From contig JALWZT010000343.1 in NCBI GenBank assembly GCA_027002405.1, forward strand, positions 1 through 33,490: 33,490 nt of DNA. The letters run 5' to 3'. Shown here in pieces: positions 16,542 through 24,460 of this stretch (positions are counted from its first letter, which is position 1; every line of letters begins with the position of its first letter). The translations under genes and the position numbers were made by a program. The DNA is from Anaerolineae bacterium (GTDB lineage Bacteria; Chloroflexota; Anaerolineae; J102). Below the pieces are notes generated by a model, which saw only the letters and a list, made by a program, of their open reading frames with translations, did no database searches and was not told where the DNA came from.

Positions 16542-18116
16542 TCAATCATGTTCATCGCTTGTAGGACCGTATCTCAGCCAGCCAATCGCGATGATCACAA
16601 AACTTACGAGCAACAATAATACATACATGAAGTCCGACTTTGTTTCTAAAACCGCCGAGGCTGTTGACATGTTTTGCGATTGCACTGGCTCTTGTAAGAC
16701 CGAATTATCAACAGTGGGAGAATCGCTTTTTGCAATTTGGCGAGTTTCCTCAGTCTGTCTCATCCTACGGCGGTCGTCCCATGCAGCCACAAGCAGCGAG
16801 GTTAAAATCGCAATTAAGCCAGCGATAATAGCCGCGCGAATTTCTGGCGACTCGTTTTCCCACCGGTTTCGAACTAATTCTTCACCATTTACTATCAGGC
16901 TCGTGGTTAGACCAGCACTTGAAAGCAGTGGTTGTTGATGCAATTCCCCCATTTCGTTCACTATGAACTCACCTGCCCAGCGAAGATTAGGCTGGTTAAT
17001 GAATGACATCCGAATTGATGAAAGCTCATCAGTCGTGATGGTATCAAGTCCTACCGCCAGCTTACCAACCGTACCTTCAACTTCAATCATTCCAGAATTT
17101 GGATTAATTTCTAACAGCGGAGCATCAGAGGCAAGTCCAAAATCGGTGTCTACTGGAGATAATCTCAAAAATACTTCTTCAGACTGAGGGCGAGCATCGA
17201 AATGTAAAACTCCATCCACCGCTTGCAGGAACACGAGATATTTTTCCCCTGAATCCTCGATCTTTGGCATGTCATCAGCCCACAGAGAAAATGACTGAGG
17301 TATAATTAATGCCGACCTCTTTTCTTCGGGTGTATCGTAAATCCGAAAAATGACGTTTGATTCGGCATCGAGGAGTTCTGCTGCGGGATAAGGAAATGCA
17401 CGATTATTTGGGCATTTCTCAACTGCGTAAATTCTATTGAGTGAGTTTGACAGTGGATCATAATTCAGGGAAAAAGTCTCTTTGCATCCTCCCCTCATAT
17501 TCCATCCAAAGACCGAGTCAGGGCTGTTCGATAGAATATCCAGGATCGATGGAATCCGCAAACAGCAATTTCTGTTCTCGGGTGTTTCAATTATCAACGT
17601 CTCAGGTGATTTAGAGCTATAAGCAACATTCCCAAGCAGTTCTTCTGGAATTTTATTAAATGGAGGACGATATTCAACCATCTCAAAGGGGGGTTCCCTC
17701 CAAAGTTTAATAAAATACCTTCTGGTAGAGGTATCGAAATCCATGCCTACATTCCAGGACTCAATATCAATAACTGTAATCTCTACATTCTTAACATTAA
17801 CCCGCATAGAGCCGGTCAATGTAGTAGGAGGTTCAGGATATCCCAGTACGCGCATTGATAAATACTGCGTAGTCCCTTCGACTGTGCCAGCTCCTGTCAT
17901 ATTTGCGATGTGTCCCTCTCTTGGATGATGATCTTCATATAGATCCGTGGTGAAACGTAATGTTCGCCACGAACGTGCCTGCATCCGCATTTCCTGGGCT
18001 TGAGTAACGAAAAAGTAGAGATTTATCCACATACCCAGCGATACGATGACCAGAGCAATTAAAAAATAGGAGAGTATCTGAATATAATGAAGATAGTGAA
18101 GATTAGGTCTTTTCAT
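16542..18116 (-). CDS. Unknown membrane protein, 524 residues
   Basis: I do not recognise this family. An N-terminal membrane helix (residues about 10-35, ILSYFLIALVIVSLGMWINLYFF) is followed by a roughly 390-residue region, probably extracytoplasmic, rich in beta-strand-type sequence. Two more hydrophobic segments follow near 438-455 (AAIIAGLIAILTSLLVAAW) and 498-515. It is more AT-rich than the flanking genes, which suggests a different origin. It reads in the same direction as the defence operon but is separated from it by 577 bp holding an opposite-strand promoter, so it is not part of that operon. The start ATG at 18116 has only a weak ribosome binding site. The 18117-18348 gap upstream has no other gene that I can support. 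Confidence 0.75.
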   Translation of the reverse strand: MKRPNLHYLHYIQILSYFLIALVIVSLGMWINLYFFVTQAQEMRMQARSWRTLRFTTDLYEDHHPREGHIANMTGAGTVEGTTQYLSMRVLGYPEPPTTLTGSMRVNVKNVEITVIDIESWNVGMDFDTSTRRYFIKLWREPPFEMVEYRPPFNKIPEELLGNVAYSSKSPETLIIETPENRNCCLRIPSILDILSNSPDSVFGWNMRGGCKETFSLNYDPLSNSLNRIYAVEKCPNNRAFPYPAAELLDAESNVIFRIYDTPEEKRSALIIPQSFSLWADDMPKIEDSGEKYLVFLQAVDGVLHFDARPQSEEVFLRLSPVDTDFGLASDAPLLEINPNSGMIEVEGTVGKLAVGLDTITTDELSSIRMSFINQPNLRWAGEFIVNEMGELHQQPLLSSAGLTTSLIVNGEELVRNRWENESPEIRAAIIAGLIAILTSLLVAAWDDRRRMRQTEETRQIAKSDSPTVDNSVLQEPVQSQNMSTASAVLETKSDFMYVLLLLVSFVIIAIGWLRYGPTSDEHD

Positions 18117-18348
18117 TTGTTTTCAAGAGGGAAAGATAGCAGAATGAACTGTTATGCTCAAAAGCAACGCCCATCCGTTTTTTGCTGAGTTAGAATGGTT
18201 GCGATAGACACCCTTTCTAACTTTGATGAGAAAACTATGATGATCCTTGACATTCTATCACGATTTCGCTTCCTCAACGAAAGTCAATTTCCCCCTGGTC
18301 AATCCGAAAGCTGAACGGCGATTGGAGGCATGATGGCAATCAGAACAT

Positions 18349-18440
18349 TTGTCCTCATCTCTCTTCTTTTGATATACTACCCCCACGGCCCGCAGCGGCT
18401 CGAGCGAAAGACCAGACGCAATGGCGCGTCCTGGTCTTTT
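18349..18440 (+). promoter_or_regulatory. Promoter plus terminator-like hairpin leader, copy 2, before tandem-HTH gene
   Basis: TTGTCC, an 18-bp spacer and TATACT (18373-18378) precede CCCCACGGCCCGCAGCGGCT. Then AAAGACCAGACGC pairs with GCGTCCTGGTCTTT (18407-18440), followed by TTTTTTCTTTTT. The hairpin lies 43 nt before the regulator's start codon, so full-length transcription needs readthrough. This fits attenuation, or a short stable RNA. Confidence 0.65.
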
Positions 18441-18482
18441 TTCTTTTTCACCCATTCCCTGTCACCCCATATCCAGAACAAC

Positions 18483-18968
18483 ATGAAACCGCAGACCCTC
18501 ACCTATCGCCAATGGCAGGCGCTGCAGGCGGTCATCGATGCGCCCAACCTCTCCCACGCGGACCGCGCCCGCGGCATCGGCATCGCCGAGCACACCTTCC
18601 GCAGCCACCTGCGCCACGCCTACCGCGCCCTGGGCGTCCACTCCCTCACCGGCGCATTGGTCAAAGCCATGCGCCTGGGCCTGGTGCGGGTGCGCCCCCT
18701 GCACGAACCGCCCACGCCCGCGCTCTTCCGCCTGTCCACGCCCCGCCGCAAACAGGTATTGCAATCCCTCATCGACCAGCCCGAGCTCAACCTGGCCGCC
18801 CGCGCCCGCTATCTGGGCATGTCACCCCACACCCTGGACAATCACCTGCGCTTCATCTACGACGTGCTGGACGTGAACAACCTCAACGCCGCCCTGATCA
18901 TGGCCGTGCGGCTGGGCGTAATCACCGTGCCGCAGGATGAGGAATCGGAGTGGCGTGTCGCCGCATAG
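18483..18968 (+). CDS. Tandem LuxR/GerE-like helix-turn-helix protein
   Basis: The 161-residue protein consists of two similar halves. Residues about 5-70 (LTYRQWQALQ...AIVKAMRLGLV type) and 84-148 (LSTPRRKQVLQ...ALIMAVRLGVI type) each end in the same MRLGL/VRLGV helix and contain an HTH of the LuxR (GerE) kind (for example IAEHTFRSHLRHAYRALGV and MSPHTLDNHLRFIYDVLDV). There is no receiver or ligand domain. It probably binds DNA through both halves and regulates nearby genes. The ORF track start at 18330 is rejected because it would run through the promoter and hairpin; ATG 18483 matches the remnant copy at 16353. It is GC-rich, unlike the gene to its left. Confidence 0.75.
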   Translation: MKPQTLTYRQWQALQAVIDAPNLSHADRARGIGIAEHTFRSHLRHAYRALGVHSLTGALVKAMRLGLVRVRPLHEPPTPALFRLSTPRRKQVLQSLIDQPELNLAARARYLGMSPHTLDNHLRFIYDVLDVNNLNAALIMAVRLGVITVPQDEESEWRVAA

Positions 18969-19051
18969 TTCTGAATGGTCTCAAGATTCGGACATTTCTG
19001 CTCCCATCTATCTTGTGCTAAAATACCTCTGAAACCCACATCCATTTCTTG

Positions 19052-19306
19052 ATGAGCCTTATGACCACGAACCGCATCCACTGGCAAAATCACATTGAAG
19101 TGTCGCCCGATTTGCATCACGGCGATCCTTGCATCAAAGGCACGCGCATTCCAGTCAAAATCATCATCGGCAGCCTGGCCGATGGCATGACCCCGGAAGA
19201 GGTGATGGCCGCCTATCCGCAACTGACCCGCGAGGATATTTTGGCTGCGCTGGCTTACGCCGCGGATATGCTCCATGATGATGTTCTCCTGCCTCTGGCA
19301 GCGTAA
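19052..19306 (+). CDS. DUF433 antitoxin
   Basis: The 84-residue protein carries the DUF433 signature HHGDPCIKGTRIPV (about residues 22-35), followed by an ADGMTPEEVMAAYPQLTREDI segment typical of the family. DUF433 proteins are VapB-like antitoxins with an HTH. The next gene, 12 nt downstream, encodes a DUF5615 PIN-like protein, the standard partner. The start could also be the ATG at 19061; neither has a clear ribosome binding site. TAAAAT, about 35 nt upstream, may be the -10 box. Confidence 0.88.
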   Translation: MSLMTTNRIHWQNHIEVSPDLHHGDPCIKGTRIPVKIIIGSLADGMTPEEVMAAYPQLTREDILAALAYAADMLHDDVLLPLAA

Positions 19307-19318
19307 GGAAGATTGACA

Positions 19319-19684
19319 ATGCGCATCAAGGTAGATGAAGATCTGCCTCTGGTCGTGGCCAGGTTGCTCAGGGGCGCTGGATACGACGCGGAAACAGTGC
19401 GTGAAGAGGGACTGGGAGGGTACAAAGACCCAGACCTGTGGGAAGTCGTGCAGGCGGAAGAACGTTTTCTGGTGACTGCCGACAAGGGCTTCGGGGATAT
19501 CCGCGCTTTCCCGCCTGGAACTCATGCGGGCGTACTCTTGTTGCGATCTGATGAAGATGGTATCCAACCGCTCATCGAACTGATGAAGCAAGTCATGGCC
19601 TCTTACGATTTGGCCTTGTTAGCAGGTTTGTTGGTGGTGGCCACGCCAAGAGGCGTGCGCATTCGGGGCAGAAGGCGGGAATAA
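19319..19684 (+). CDS. DUF5615 PIN-like toxin
   Basis: The 121-residue protein begins MRIKVDEDLP and has LVTADKGFGDIR at about residues 51-62, the two acidic motifs of the DUF5615 (Mut7-C/PIN-like) family. It is predicted to be a ribonuclease toxin neutralised by the DUF433 protein encoded just upstream. ATG 19319 with AAGGA upstream is preferred over the TTG at 19313. It ends 6 bp from the convergent recombinase gene. Such pairs often help to keep mobile regions in place. Confidence 0.87.
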   Translation: MRIKVDEDLPLVVARLLRGAGYDAETVREEGLGGYKDPDLWEVVQAEERFLVTADKGFGDIRAFPPGTHAGVLLLRSDEDGIQPLIELMKQVMASYDLALLAGLLVVATPRGVRIRGRRRE

Positions 19685-19690
19685 TTTTCT

Positions 19691-20587
19691 TTACTCCACC
19701 CGCTCCATACGACCGGCTAGATCTTCCAATCGCGGTTCGGTATACACCAGGATTGTGTTCAAATTGCTATGCCCGAGCAGCGCAGCCAGGCCCCGCAGGT
19801 CGCCCGGATTCGCAGCCAGGTAGCGGGTGGCGAAGGTATGACGCAGTACGTGCGGGCCAAAGGGTTTAACGCCCGCACGACGGGCATATTTGGCCAGCAT
19901 CCGGTTCACGGCACTGCGATCGGTCAGCGGCCCGCGCTGGCCCCACCACAGGGAAGCGTTGGGATCACCGGCCTGGGGATGCACCTCCAGCCAGACGGCC
20001 AGGGCCTGGCGCACGGACGCGGTCAGGGGCACGGTGCGATAGCCGCGATGCTTGCCGCGGCGAATCACCACCTGGCCCGAGCGCTCGCCCAGGGTCGCGT
20101 CCCCCACCCTCAAGGCCAGCAATTCGCCCACCCGCAGGCCCGCGCCGACCAGCAATGCCACCATCGCGATATCGCGAAGGTTGCCGCCCGCGTCCACGTC
20201 CCGCAGGAAGCGACGCAGGTCGCGATCGGTCAGGCTCTTGGGCTGGCGGGCCTCGGGCCGGATGCCGGAGACGCCCGCGGCGGGGTTGCCCGCGAGGAGG
20301 CCCTGCCCGCTGGCCCAGGCCAGGAAGCGGGAGAGCGCGGTCAGACGCTGGTTGATGGTGGCGGGCCTGGCTTTCTCGGAGGTCTGCTGGTGCGCCTGCC
20401 AGTCCGCAATGTCGCGGGGCAGCAGCTCGTCCAGTTGAGGCAGGGCGTCGTAGGTGGCCTCATACCAGCGGGCGAAATGGGCCAGGGCGCGGTGGTAGGC
20501 GGCACGGGTGTGCGGGCTTTTGCCCTGGGCTTCCAGGTGGGCCAGCCACTGATTTTGGGCGGTGATGGAGTCGGTTTCGGCGGTCAT
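19691..20587 (-). CDS. Xer-type tyrosine recombinase
   Basis: The 298-residue protein has the two-domain plan of XerC/XerD-like enzymes. The N-terminal SAM-like domain spans about residues 10-100. The catalytic residues are visible in order: R in GAGLRVGEL, K in RRGKHRG, H and R in HVLRHTFATRY, H in LLGHSNLNT and the nucleophile Y in LVYTEP. Start: ATG 20587 (MTAETD); the ORF track start at 20692 would run through the recombination-like sites described below and is less likely. It is very GC-rich. It is convergent with the toxin gene. It could be the recombinase of an integrated element or a single-recombinase Xer system; the dif-like site just upstream supports a self-contained unit. Confidence 0.88.
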   Translation of the reverse strand: MTAETDSITAQNQWLAHLEAQGKSPHTRAAYHRALAHFARWYEATYDALPQLDELLPRDIADWQAHQQTSEKARPATINQRLTALSRFLAWASGQGLLAGNPAAGVSGIRPEARQPKSLTDRDLRRFLRDVDAGGNLRDIAMVALLVGAGLRVGELLALRVGDATLGERSGQVVIRRGKHRGYRTVPLTASVRQALAVWLEVHPQAGDPNASLWWGQRGPLTDRSAVNRMLAKYARRAGVKPFGPHVLRHTFATRYLAANPGDLRGLAALLGHSNLNTILVYTEPRLEDLAGRMERVE

Positions 20588-20592
20588 CACGA

Positions 20593-20612
20593 TTATGTTG
20601 CCACTTTTTCGG
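20593..20612 (+). repeat. Direct repeat of the dif-like half-site
   Basis: TTATGTTGCCACTTTTTCGG (20593-20612) matches TTATGTTGCTACTTTATGG (20701-20719) closely. The two are 108 bp apart, one directly before the recombinase start codon and one inside the dif-like site. They may both bind the recombinase, for control of its own gene or for excision. Confidence 0.45.
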
Positions 20613-20683
20613 GCGTTATCGGTTGAGAACGGGTGGGTTTCAGGACATTTCGACGCCCCAAGTATAGCATTTTCTGCAATCGT

Positions 20684-20711
20684 GCGCCACATAATACACG
20701 TTATGTTGCTA
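20684..20711. other. dif-like recombination site next to recombinase gene
   Basis: GCGCCACATAA-TACACG-TTATGTTGCTA has the 11-6-11 layout of XerC/XerD binding sites. The inner halves ACATAA and TTATGT are exact inverses. The right half shares TTATGTT with the E. coli dif XerD arm. It sits about 100 bp upstream of the recombinase gene, as with XerS/difSL and XerH/difH pairs. Function is inferred from form and position. Confidence 0.5.
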
Positions 20712-20763
20712 CTTTATGGCCATCATCAAGCATGCCCCACTTCCCGTCTTCATTTTTTCTATA

Positions 20764-20885
20764 TTGACAAAATCACTGAATTCGAGTATGATATAGATGC
20801 CAGTGGACGAAACTCGGCTCCATGCCGTGTGGTTGTCGGACTGTGGTCTGACAACCCTATATCCCTGGCTATTTTTATTTTTGAT
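20764..20885 (+). ncRNA. Candidate short transcript with strong promoter and hairpin
   Basis: TTGACA, a 17-bp spacer and TATGAT (20787-20792) is a near-consensus sigma-70 promoter. No ORF with a credible start follows. At 20831-20856, GGTTGTCGGAC pairs with GTCTGACAACC around a 4-nt loop, and a T-rich stretch (ATTTTTATTTTTG) follows about 17 nt later. A transcript of about 80-90 nt would run antisense to the last codons of the DUF3800 gene. The distance from hairpin to T-run is longer than in a canonical terminator. Confidence 0.4.
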
Positions 20886-21714
20886 GGGTAATGCGTCCCT
20901 TTAGCGCCTCAAGGGTCAGGGGTTTCTTCCGCGTGTAGTACATCCCATAACGGGCGTTACGCGTGTCGTCGATGTCATGGATGAAGCGGAAAGCTGGCTG
21001 GAGATAGAGAACGTACCGATCTTCGCCTCGTTCATACAAGCGTTGGAGCGCCCAGAGAAAATAATCGGCTACCTGGAGTCCACCTGTTTGGGCCGGCGTG
21101 CTGGGAATGATATGAATGGTAGGGTCATGTGAAACGCCCCATTGTTCTGCAAAACGCCGCCTTGCTGTTTGTAACGCAGTCTGGAGCGCCTTTGTCCTGT
21201 CCGATTTGCCCCGTGTCGCAAAGAAGATATCGTATTCGTCTTCCTTGTGAAGCATATTTTTGAAAAGTCTTCTCACCATGTAGTCGTATAACTCATTCGG
21301 ATGATAGCGATAAGCCGAATCATTCTCATTGCGCTGCAGAACGTAAGACAACACTTCGCGCTTGTCGCGAATGACGGCCAAAAAACGTATCTTATCGCTG
21401 TGACGGCGTAATATCTTGAATACTTCCCACCTCACTTCAGGGATGTCATCTTTGGCATGAAAATAGAGCGCAGTTTTGCGGCGGTGAGGCTGCATTGAGG
21501 GGATAGTCTTAAAATAAGGATCGGCAAGCAATTCCTGTCGCAACTGCTCTAATTCCCCGGTAATGATGGATGGATCAAGAAGATCAACAAAACCCAGCAT
21601 GAAAAACCTGGAACACCCCTCCTGGCCGATAATAATTTTGCCTCGGCGACTAAAGAGAGTGCCGTCTCCAGCTTCATCAACGAAATAATATCGTTTTGAT
21701 ACGGATAGTTTCAT
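20875..21714 (-). CDS. DUF3800 protein
   Basis: The 279-residue protein has the DUF3800 signature FVDEAGD near residue 11-17 and the C-terminal GLQVADYFLWALQR stretch. The fold is thought to be RNase H-like, with these acidic residues in the active site. DUF3800 genes are common in mobile and defence-rich regions; their biochemical role is not settled. The ATG at 21714 has AAGGA at 7 nt and is preferred over the ATG at 21720, which is too close to it. Its gene stands alone on the minus strand. Confidence 0.82.
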   Translation of the reverse strand: MKLSVSKRYYFVDEAGDGTLFSRRGKIIIGQEGCSRFFMLGFVDLLDPSIITGELEQLRQELLADPYFKTIPSMQPHRRKTALYFHAKDDIPEVRWEVFKILRRHSDKIRFLAVIRDKREVLSYVLQRNENDSAYRYHPNELYDYMVRRLFKNMLHKEDEYDIFFATRGKSDRTKALQTALQTARRRFAEQWGVSHDPTIHIIPSTPAQTGGLQVADYFLWALQRLYERGEDRYVLYLQPAFRFIHDIDDTRNARYGMYYTRKKPLTLEALKGRITHQK

Positions 21715-21760
21715 TGCCATTTCCTTTGAAGTGATAGCAATAATTTTACCACATCTGTTC

Positions 21761-21928
21761 TAAAATAGCCCAACCCCGCCATTGTCGGCCCGGCGCTTCC
21801 CTGTCAGAATGAGGGCAGGTTGCTAGATGGCAACCGTTGACTTCCCACCTCCCCTCCTTCTCGCTCCCTTCTCTTCTCCCACCTCCGCTCCCCGAAAAGG
21901 CCTCGCATAGAACCGTGCGGGGCCTTTT
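21761..21928 (+). promoter_or_regulatory. Leader with terminator hairpin, copy 3
   Basis: TAAAAT (21761-21766, weak -35) is followed by CAACCCCGCCATTG and GGCCCGGCGC, a small hairpin (GTTGC-TAGATG-GCAAC) and a pyrimidine-rich run. Then comes a strong stem, AAAAGGCCTCGCA with TGCGGGGCCTTTT (21895-21928). The 5' part resembles the leader at 24461. It lies 80 nt before the start of the 22009 gene. No gene is seen in 21715-22008. Confidence 0.5.
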
Positions 21929-21938
21929 CCGTGTCGGG

Positions 21939-21997
21939 GACGATAGACCATGGACGGGGGACGATGCCGTCTATCGTCAATCGTCCGTCGTCTCCGC
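21939..21997. repeat. GACGAT-type dispersed intergenic repeat, copy 1
   Basis: GGACGATAGACCATGGACGG is followed by CCGTCTATCGTCAATCGTCC, an imperfect inverted repeat of GACGAT units. A related copy with CCGTCCATGGTCAATCG is at 29479-29538. Both lie directly before genes for single-helix envelope proteins. Confidence 0.45.
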
Positions 21998-22008
21998 CTG
22001 ACTGCATT

Positions 22009-22629
22009 ATGGAAGTCAATCTCCGAACCCTCCTCAAAGAAGTCGCTGTCATCGCCCTGCTGGGCGCGCTGGCCCTGGGCCTGTACGCGTTTATCACCCG
22101 CGAACGAACGTCGCCGCCCGAAACGACAGCAACGCCAATGGCTCCGGCTGCATCCACGCCCGCACCAGTCACCCTGCACGACGACGCCAGCGCCTGGAAC
22201 GCCGAGCTGACCTATCCCGACGCCCTGACCGAGATCATCGATGCTCCCGCCTTCCAGAAGCGCTTCCCCAAGGGCCTGACCGTCACCCTCATCGCCGACG
22301 CCCGCGCGCCCGAAGCCCTGCGCGGCGAGTATGACGATGATCCCTTCGCCCTGCGCTTCGGCGCGGTCTGGCCCGAGCCCCAACCCGGCCAGACCATCAA
22401 GCCCGAGATGGAGGCCTGGGCTGACTGCGTGCGGGATTTCGAGCTCGGCCCCAGCGACGCACTCCGCTGCTATCTCTTCGCCCGCGGCGAACCGGGCGAG
22501 ACCCTCGACCGCCTTGCATCCTCCGCCCTGCACCAGGCCCTGCGCTACGCACTCACCGGCCGCATGATCCCCAATCCATCATGGACGCCCGACGACGCCT
22601 TTCTCTCGCTCTCCCCCTCCTCGCCCTGA
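22009..22629 (+). CDS. Unknown membrane-anchored protein
   Basis: The 206-residue protein starts MEVNLRTLLKE and has one membrane helix (about residues 12-30, VAVIALLGALALGLYAF), then a Pro/Thr/Ala-rich linker and an extracytoplasmic domain. I do not recognise the domain. The start at 21931 in the ORF track would include the intergenic repeat and is rejected. Its 3' end overlaps the next gene by 49 nt in another frame, so the two are likely co-expressed. It belongs to the set of envelope proteins around the HerA-like ATPase and may be a structural part of the same apparatus. Confidence 0.65.
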   Translation: MEVNLRTLLKEVAVIALLGALALGLYAFITRERTSPPETTATPMAPAASTPAPVTLHDDASAWNAELTYPDALTEIIDAPAFQKRFPKGLTVTLIADARAPEALRGEYDDDPFALRFGAVWPEPQPGQTIKPEMEAWADCVRDFELGPSDALRCYLFARGEPGETLDRLASSALHQALRYALTGRMIPNPSWTPDDAFLSLSPSSP

Positions 22630-23549
22630 CCCTGGCCCTGCTCGGGCTTTTCCTCCTGCGCTCGGGCGGGAGCCAGTCCGCCTGCGCCACCGGCAACTGC
22701 CAGGCCTGGTACTGCGACCGGGTCATCGCCGGACAGTGCTACCAGCGCAACGGCGACGGCAGCTACTCCCCCACCAACCCCGTGGGCTGCGTGGGCAACT
22801 GCTCCGGCGGCTCGGGCGAGTGCAGCTTGGGCACCTGTCCTTCTGGCAAGGGATACAAGTGCTGCGCCCAGTCAGGCCAAGGGGGCTGCGGGCCGATCCT
22901 GATGGGCGTGCGCGGCTCCGACTGCTGCGGGGGCAACGGCGAACGCACGCCGCAGCCCACAGCCACGCCCACCCCGCCCGCGTGCAGCGGCACGCGCGTA
23001 AACGTCACCAAACCGAGGGGCAGCTATGAGCAAGAGCCCAAGCACGTCATCGTGGTGGGGCAAGATCCCTCGGTGCGGGGCTTCACGCTGAAGCTGGATT
23101 TGCACGGCGGCCGGGCCGAGAAGTGGGAGCTGGAATCGAAGCAGATCTGCACCCGCGTCGTGGGCGCCTATCCCGACGACTGTCCCTCCGGCCCCTGGCG
23201 CTGGACCTGCGCATGGACCCGCATCGAGCGCCACAACGACCCCATCGTCAAGGTGGAGATCGCCATGCGGCTGCACGAGTCCACCATCGCCTGGATCGAT
23301 GGGGATCTGGCGGCCCGGTATCCGGGCGTGCATCGCACCGAGCCGTTGCCCAAGGTGTTCACCGTGTGGCAGGGCCGGGCCATGCGGGTGCGGGAGGACT
23401 GGCATTACCTGCCCTCGGATCCGGGCGTGCATGGCGGGCGCATCCTCATCACCACCGCGGGCACGGCCATCAATCCGCCGCAGCACGTGAGCATCCCCTT
23501 CGAGGTGAAGGTGTACCTGAAGGACACGACGCTGTGGGAAGGGGAGTGA
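22581..23549 (+). CDS. Unknown secreted cysteine-rich protein
   Basis: The 322-residue protein begins with a signal or anchor sequence (about residues 5-27, LSLALPLLALTLALLGLFLL). Next is a cysteine-dense segment (about 34-120, more than a dozen Cys with CC pairs) that probably forms disulfides outside the cell. A PTATPTPP linker leads to a roughly 190-residue beta-rich domain. The TPTP-type linker is common in Chloroflexota secreted proteins. It overlaps the preceding gene. No family is recognised. Confidence 0.65.
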   Translation: MDARRRLSLALPLLALTLALLGLFLLRSGGSQSACATGNCQAWYCDRVIAGQCYQRNGDGSYSPTNPVGCVGNCSGGSGECSLGTCPSGKGYKCCAQSGQGGCGPILMGVRGSDCCGGNGERTPQPTATPTPPACSGTRVNVTKPRGSYEQEPKHVIVVGQDPSVRGFTLKLDLHGGRAEKWELESKQICTRVVGAYPDDCPSGPWRWTCAWTRIERHNDPIVKVEIAMRLHESTIAWIDGDLAARYPGVHRTEPLPKVFTVWQGRAMRVREDWHYLPSDPGVHGGRILITTAGTAINPPQHVSIPFEVKVYLKDTTLWEGE

Positions 23550-23774
23550 GGGTTATACAAAATTATCCCACAAAAATGGGAGTTTCATTCTCGGGTTTGG
23601 AAGAAACTATTGGTGAACAGTGATTGAGAAAATTCTCTTGGGTGAGTTTGTCAACTAAGGTATTATGATCTAGAATTTCACATATAAACTGCAAAAGTTG
23701 TGACCAAACATTCGCGTTAGAGATTGTTTGGAAATATCCCTCATCTACCGTCTGTTGCTGGTGACCTGAAAATT

Positions 23775-24425
23775 ATGAAAAACCCTGCAAACGTAGAATA
23801 TGTGTCGCAATTTTTATTGGCTGAGTTTAATTCCCTTCAAGATAGGGCTCGCGCTTACGAAGAAATTAAATCAAGTCGTGTCAATTTTTTCTTACTGATT
23901 GTCGCTGCATTTGGTGCCGTTTTTTCAACAATTCTAGACATTTCGTTCATGGCTAGTTTTGTTTATGAGGCATTAGCTATAACTGCATTGATCATTTTCC
24001 TTCTGGGAATAGCAACACTTAAAACTCTAATTGACTATTCCGTAGCAATCGTGATTTTTTATAGAAAAGCAGGACGAATCAGAAAATGGTTTGTCAACTT
24101 AGACTCCGAAATTGAAAAATACATTGCTTTTGATGCTACTGATGAAAAACCAAGATTTATAGTAAGAAAGGGATTGATACATTGGCGTGGTGGTGAACTA
24201 ATACTATTACTTATAAACTGTTTCTCTGCTTCTCTTTTTGCTGTTATGAGCATTTCCTACATTTTTTATATTCCCATCATAATTCAGTTATGTCTTTGGG
24301 TTATCGCTGTTGTGTTGTTTTGGAATATTCAGGTATCTTATATTAAAAGAAAGATGATAAATGCGGAAAATTCAAATTGGTCCCAAAGAGAAAGTCACTT
24401 CAGGATCATCGAGTTCACAAAATAG
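23775..24425 (+). CDS. Unknown four-helix membrane protein, paralogue of the 32416 gene
   Basis: The 216-residue protein has two membrane segments (about 37-55 and 63-85), a soluble loop with IFYRKAGRIRKWFV and EKYIAF.ATDEKP, and two more segments (about 150-190). The gene at 32416 shares this loop almost residue by residue (IYYRRAGRIRQWFV, EKYIPF.VTDERP) and the N-terminal VAQYLVSELE/VSQFLLAEFN motif. The layout recalls small pore-forming effectors such as SLATT proteins, but I cannot confirm that. It is strikingly AT-rich between GC-rich genes, a sign of transfer. ATG 23775 is preferred over the ORF-track start at 23724 because the family match begins after it. The 23550-23774 gap holds nothing I recognise. 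Confidence 0.65.
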   Translation: MKNPANVEYVSQFLLAEFNSLQDRARAYEEIKSSRVNFFLLIVAAFGAVFSTILDISFMASFVYEALAITALIIFLLGIATLKTLIDYSVAIVIFYRKAGRIRKWFVNLDSEIEKYIAFDATDEKPRFIVRKGLIHWRGGELILLLINCFSASLFAVMSISYIFYIPIIIQLCLWVIAVVLFWNIQVSYIKRKMINAENSNWSQRESHFRIIEFTK

Positions 24426-24460
24426 TTGTCTGGGAACTCGATGTTAAGTCGAAGACGCTA

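Noticed and set aside
19769-20626. Plus-strand ORF of 285 aa opposite the recombinase
   Set aside because: It is antisense to a recombinase with all catalytic residues, and its composition is typical of a shadow frame.
20831-20856. Hairpin as terminator of the minus-strand DUF3800 gene
   Set aside because: On the minus strand the hairpin is followed by ACACGG with no T-run; only the plus strand has a T-rich tail.
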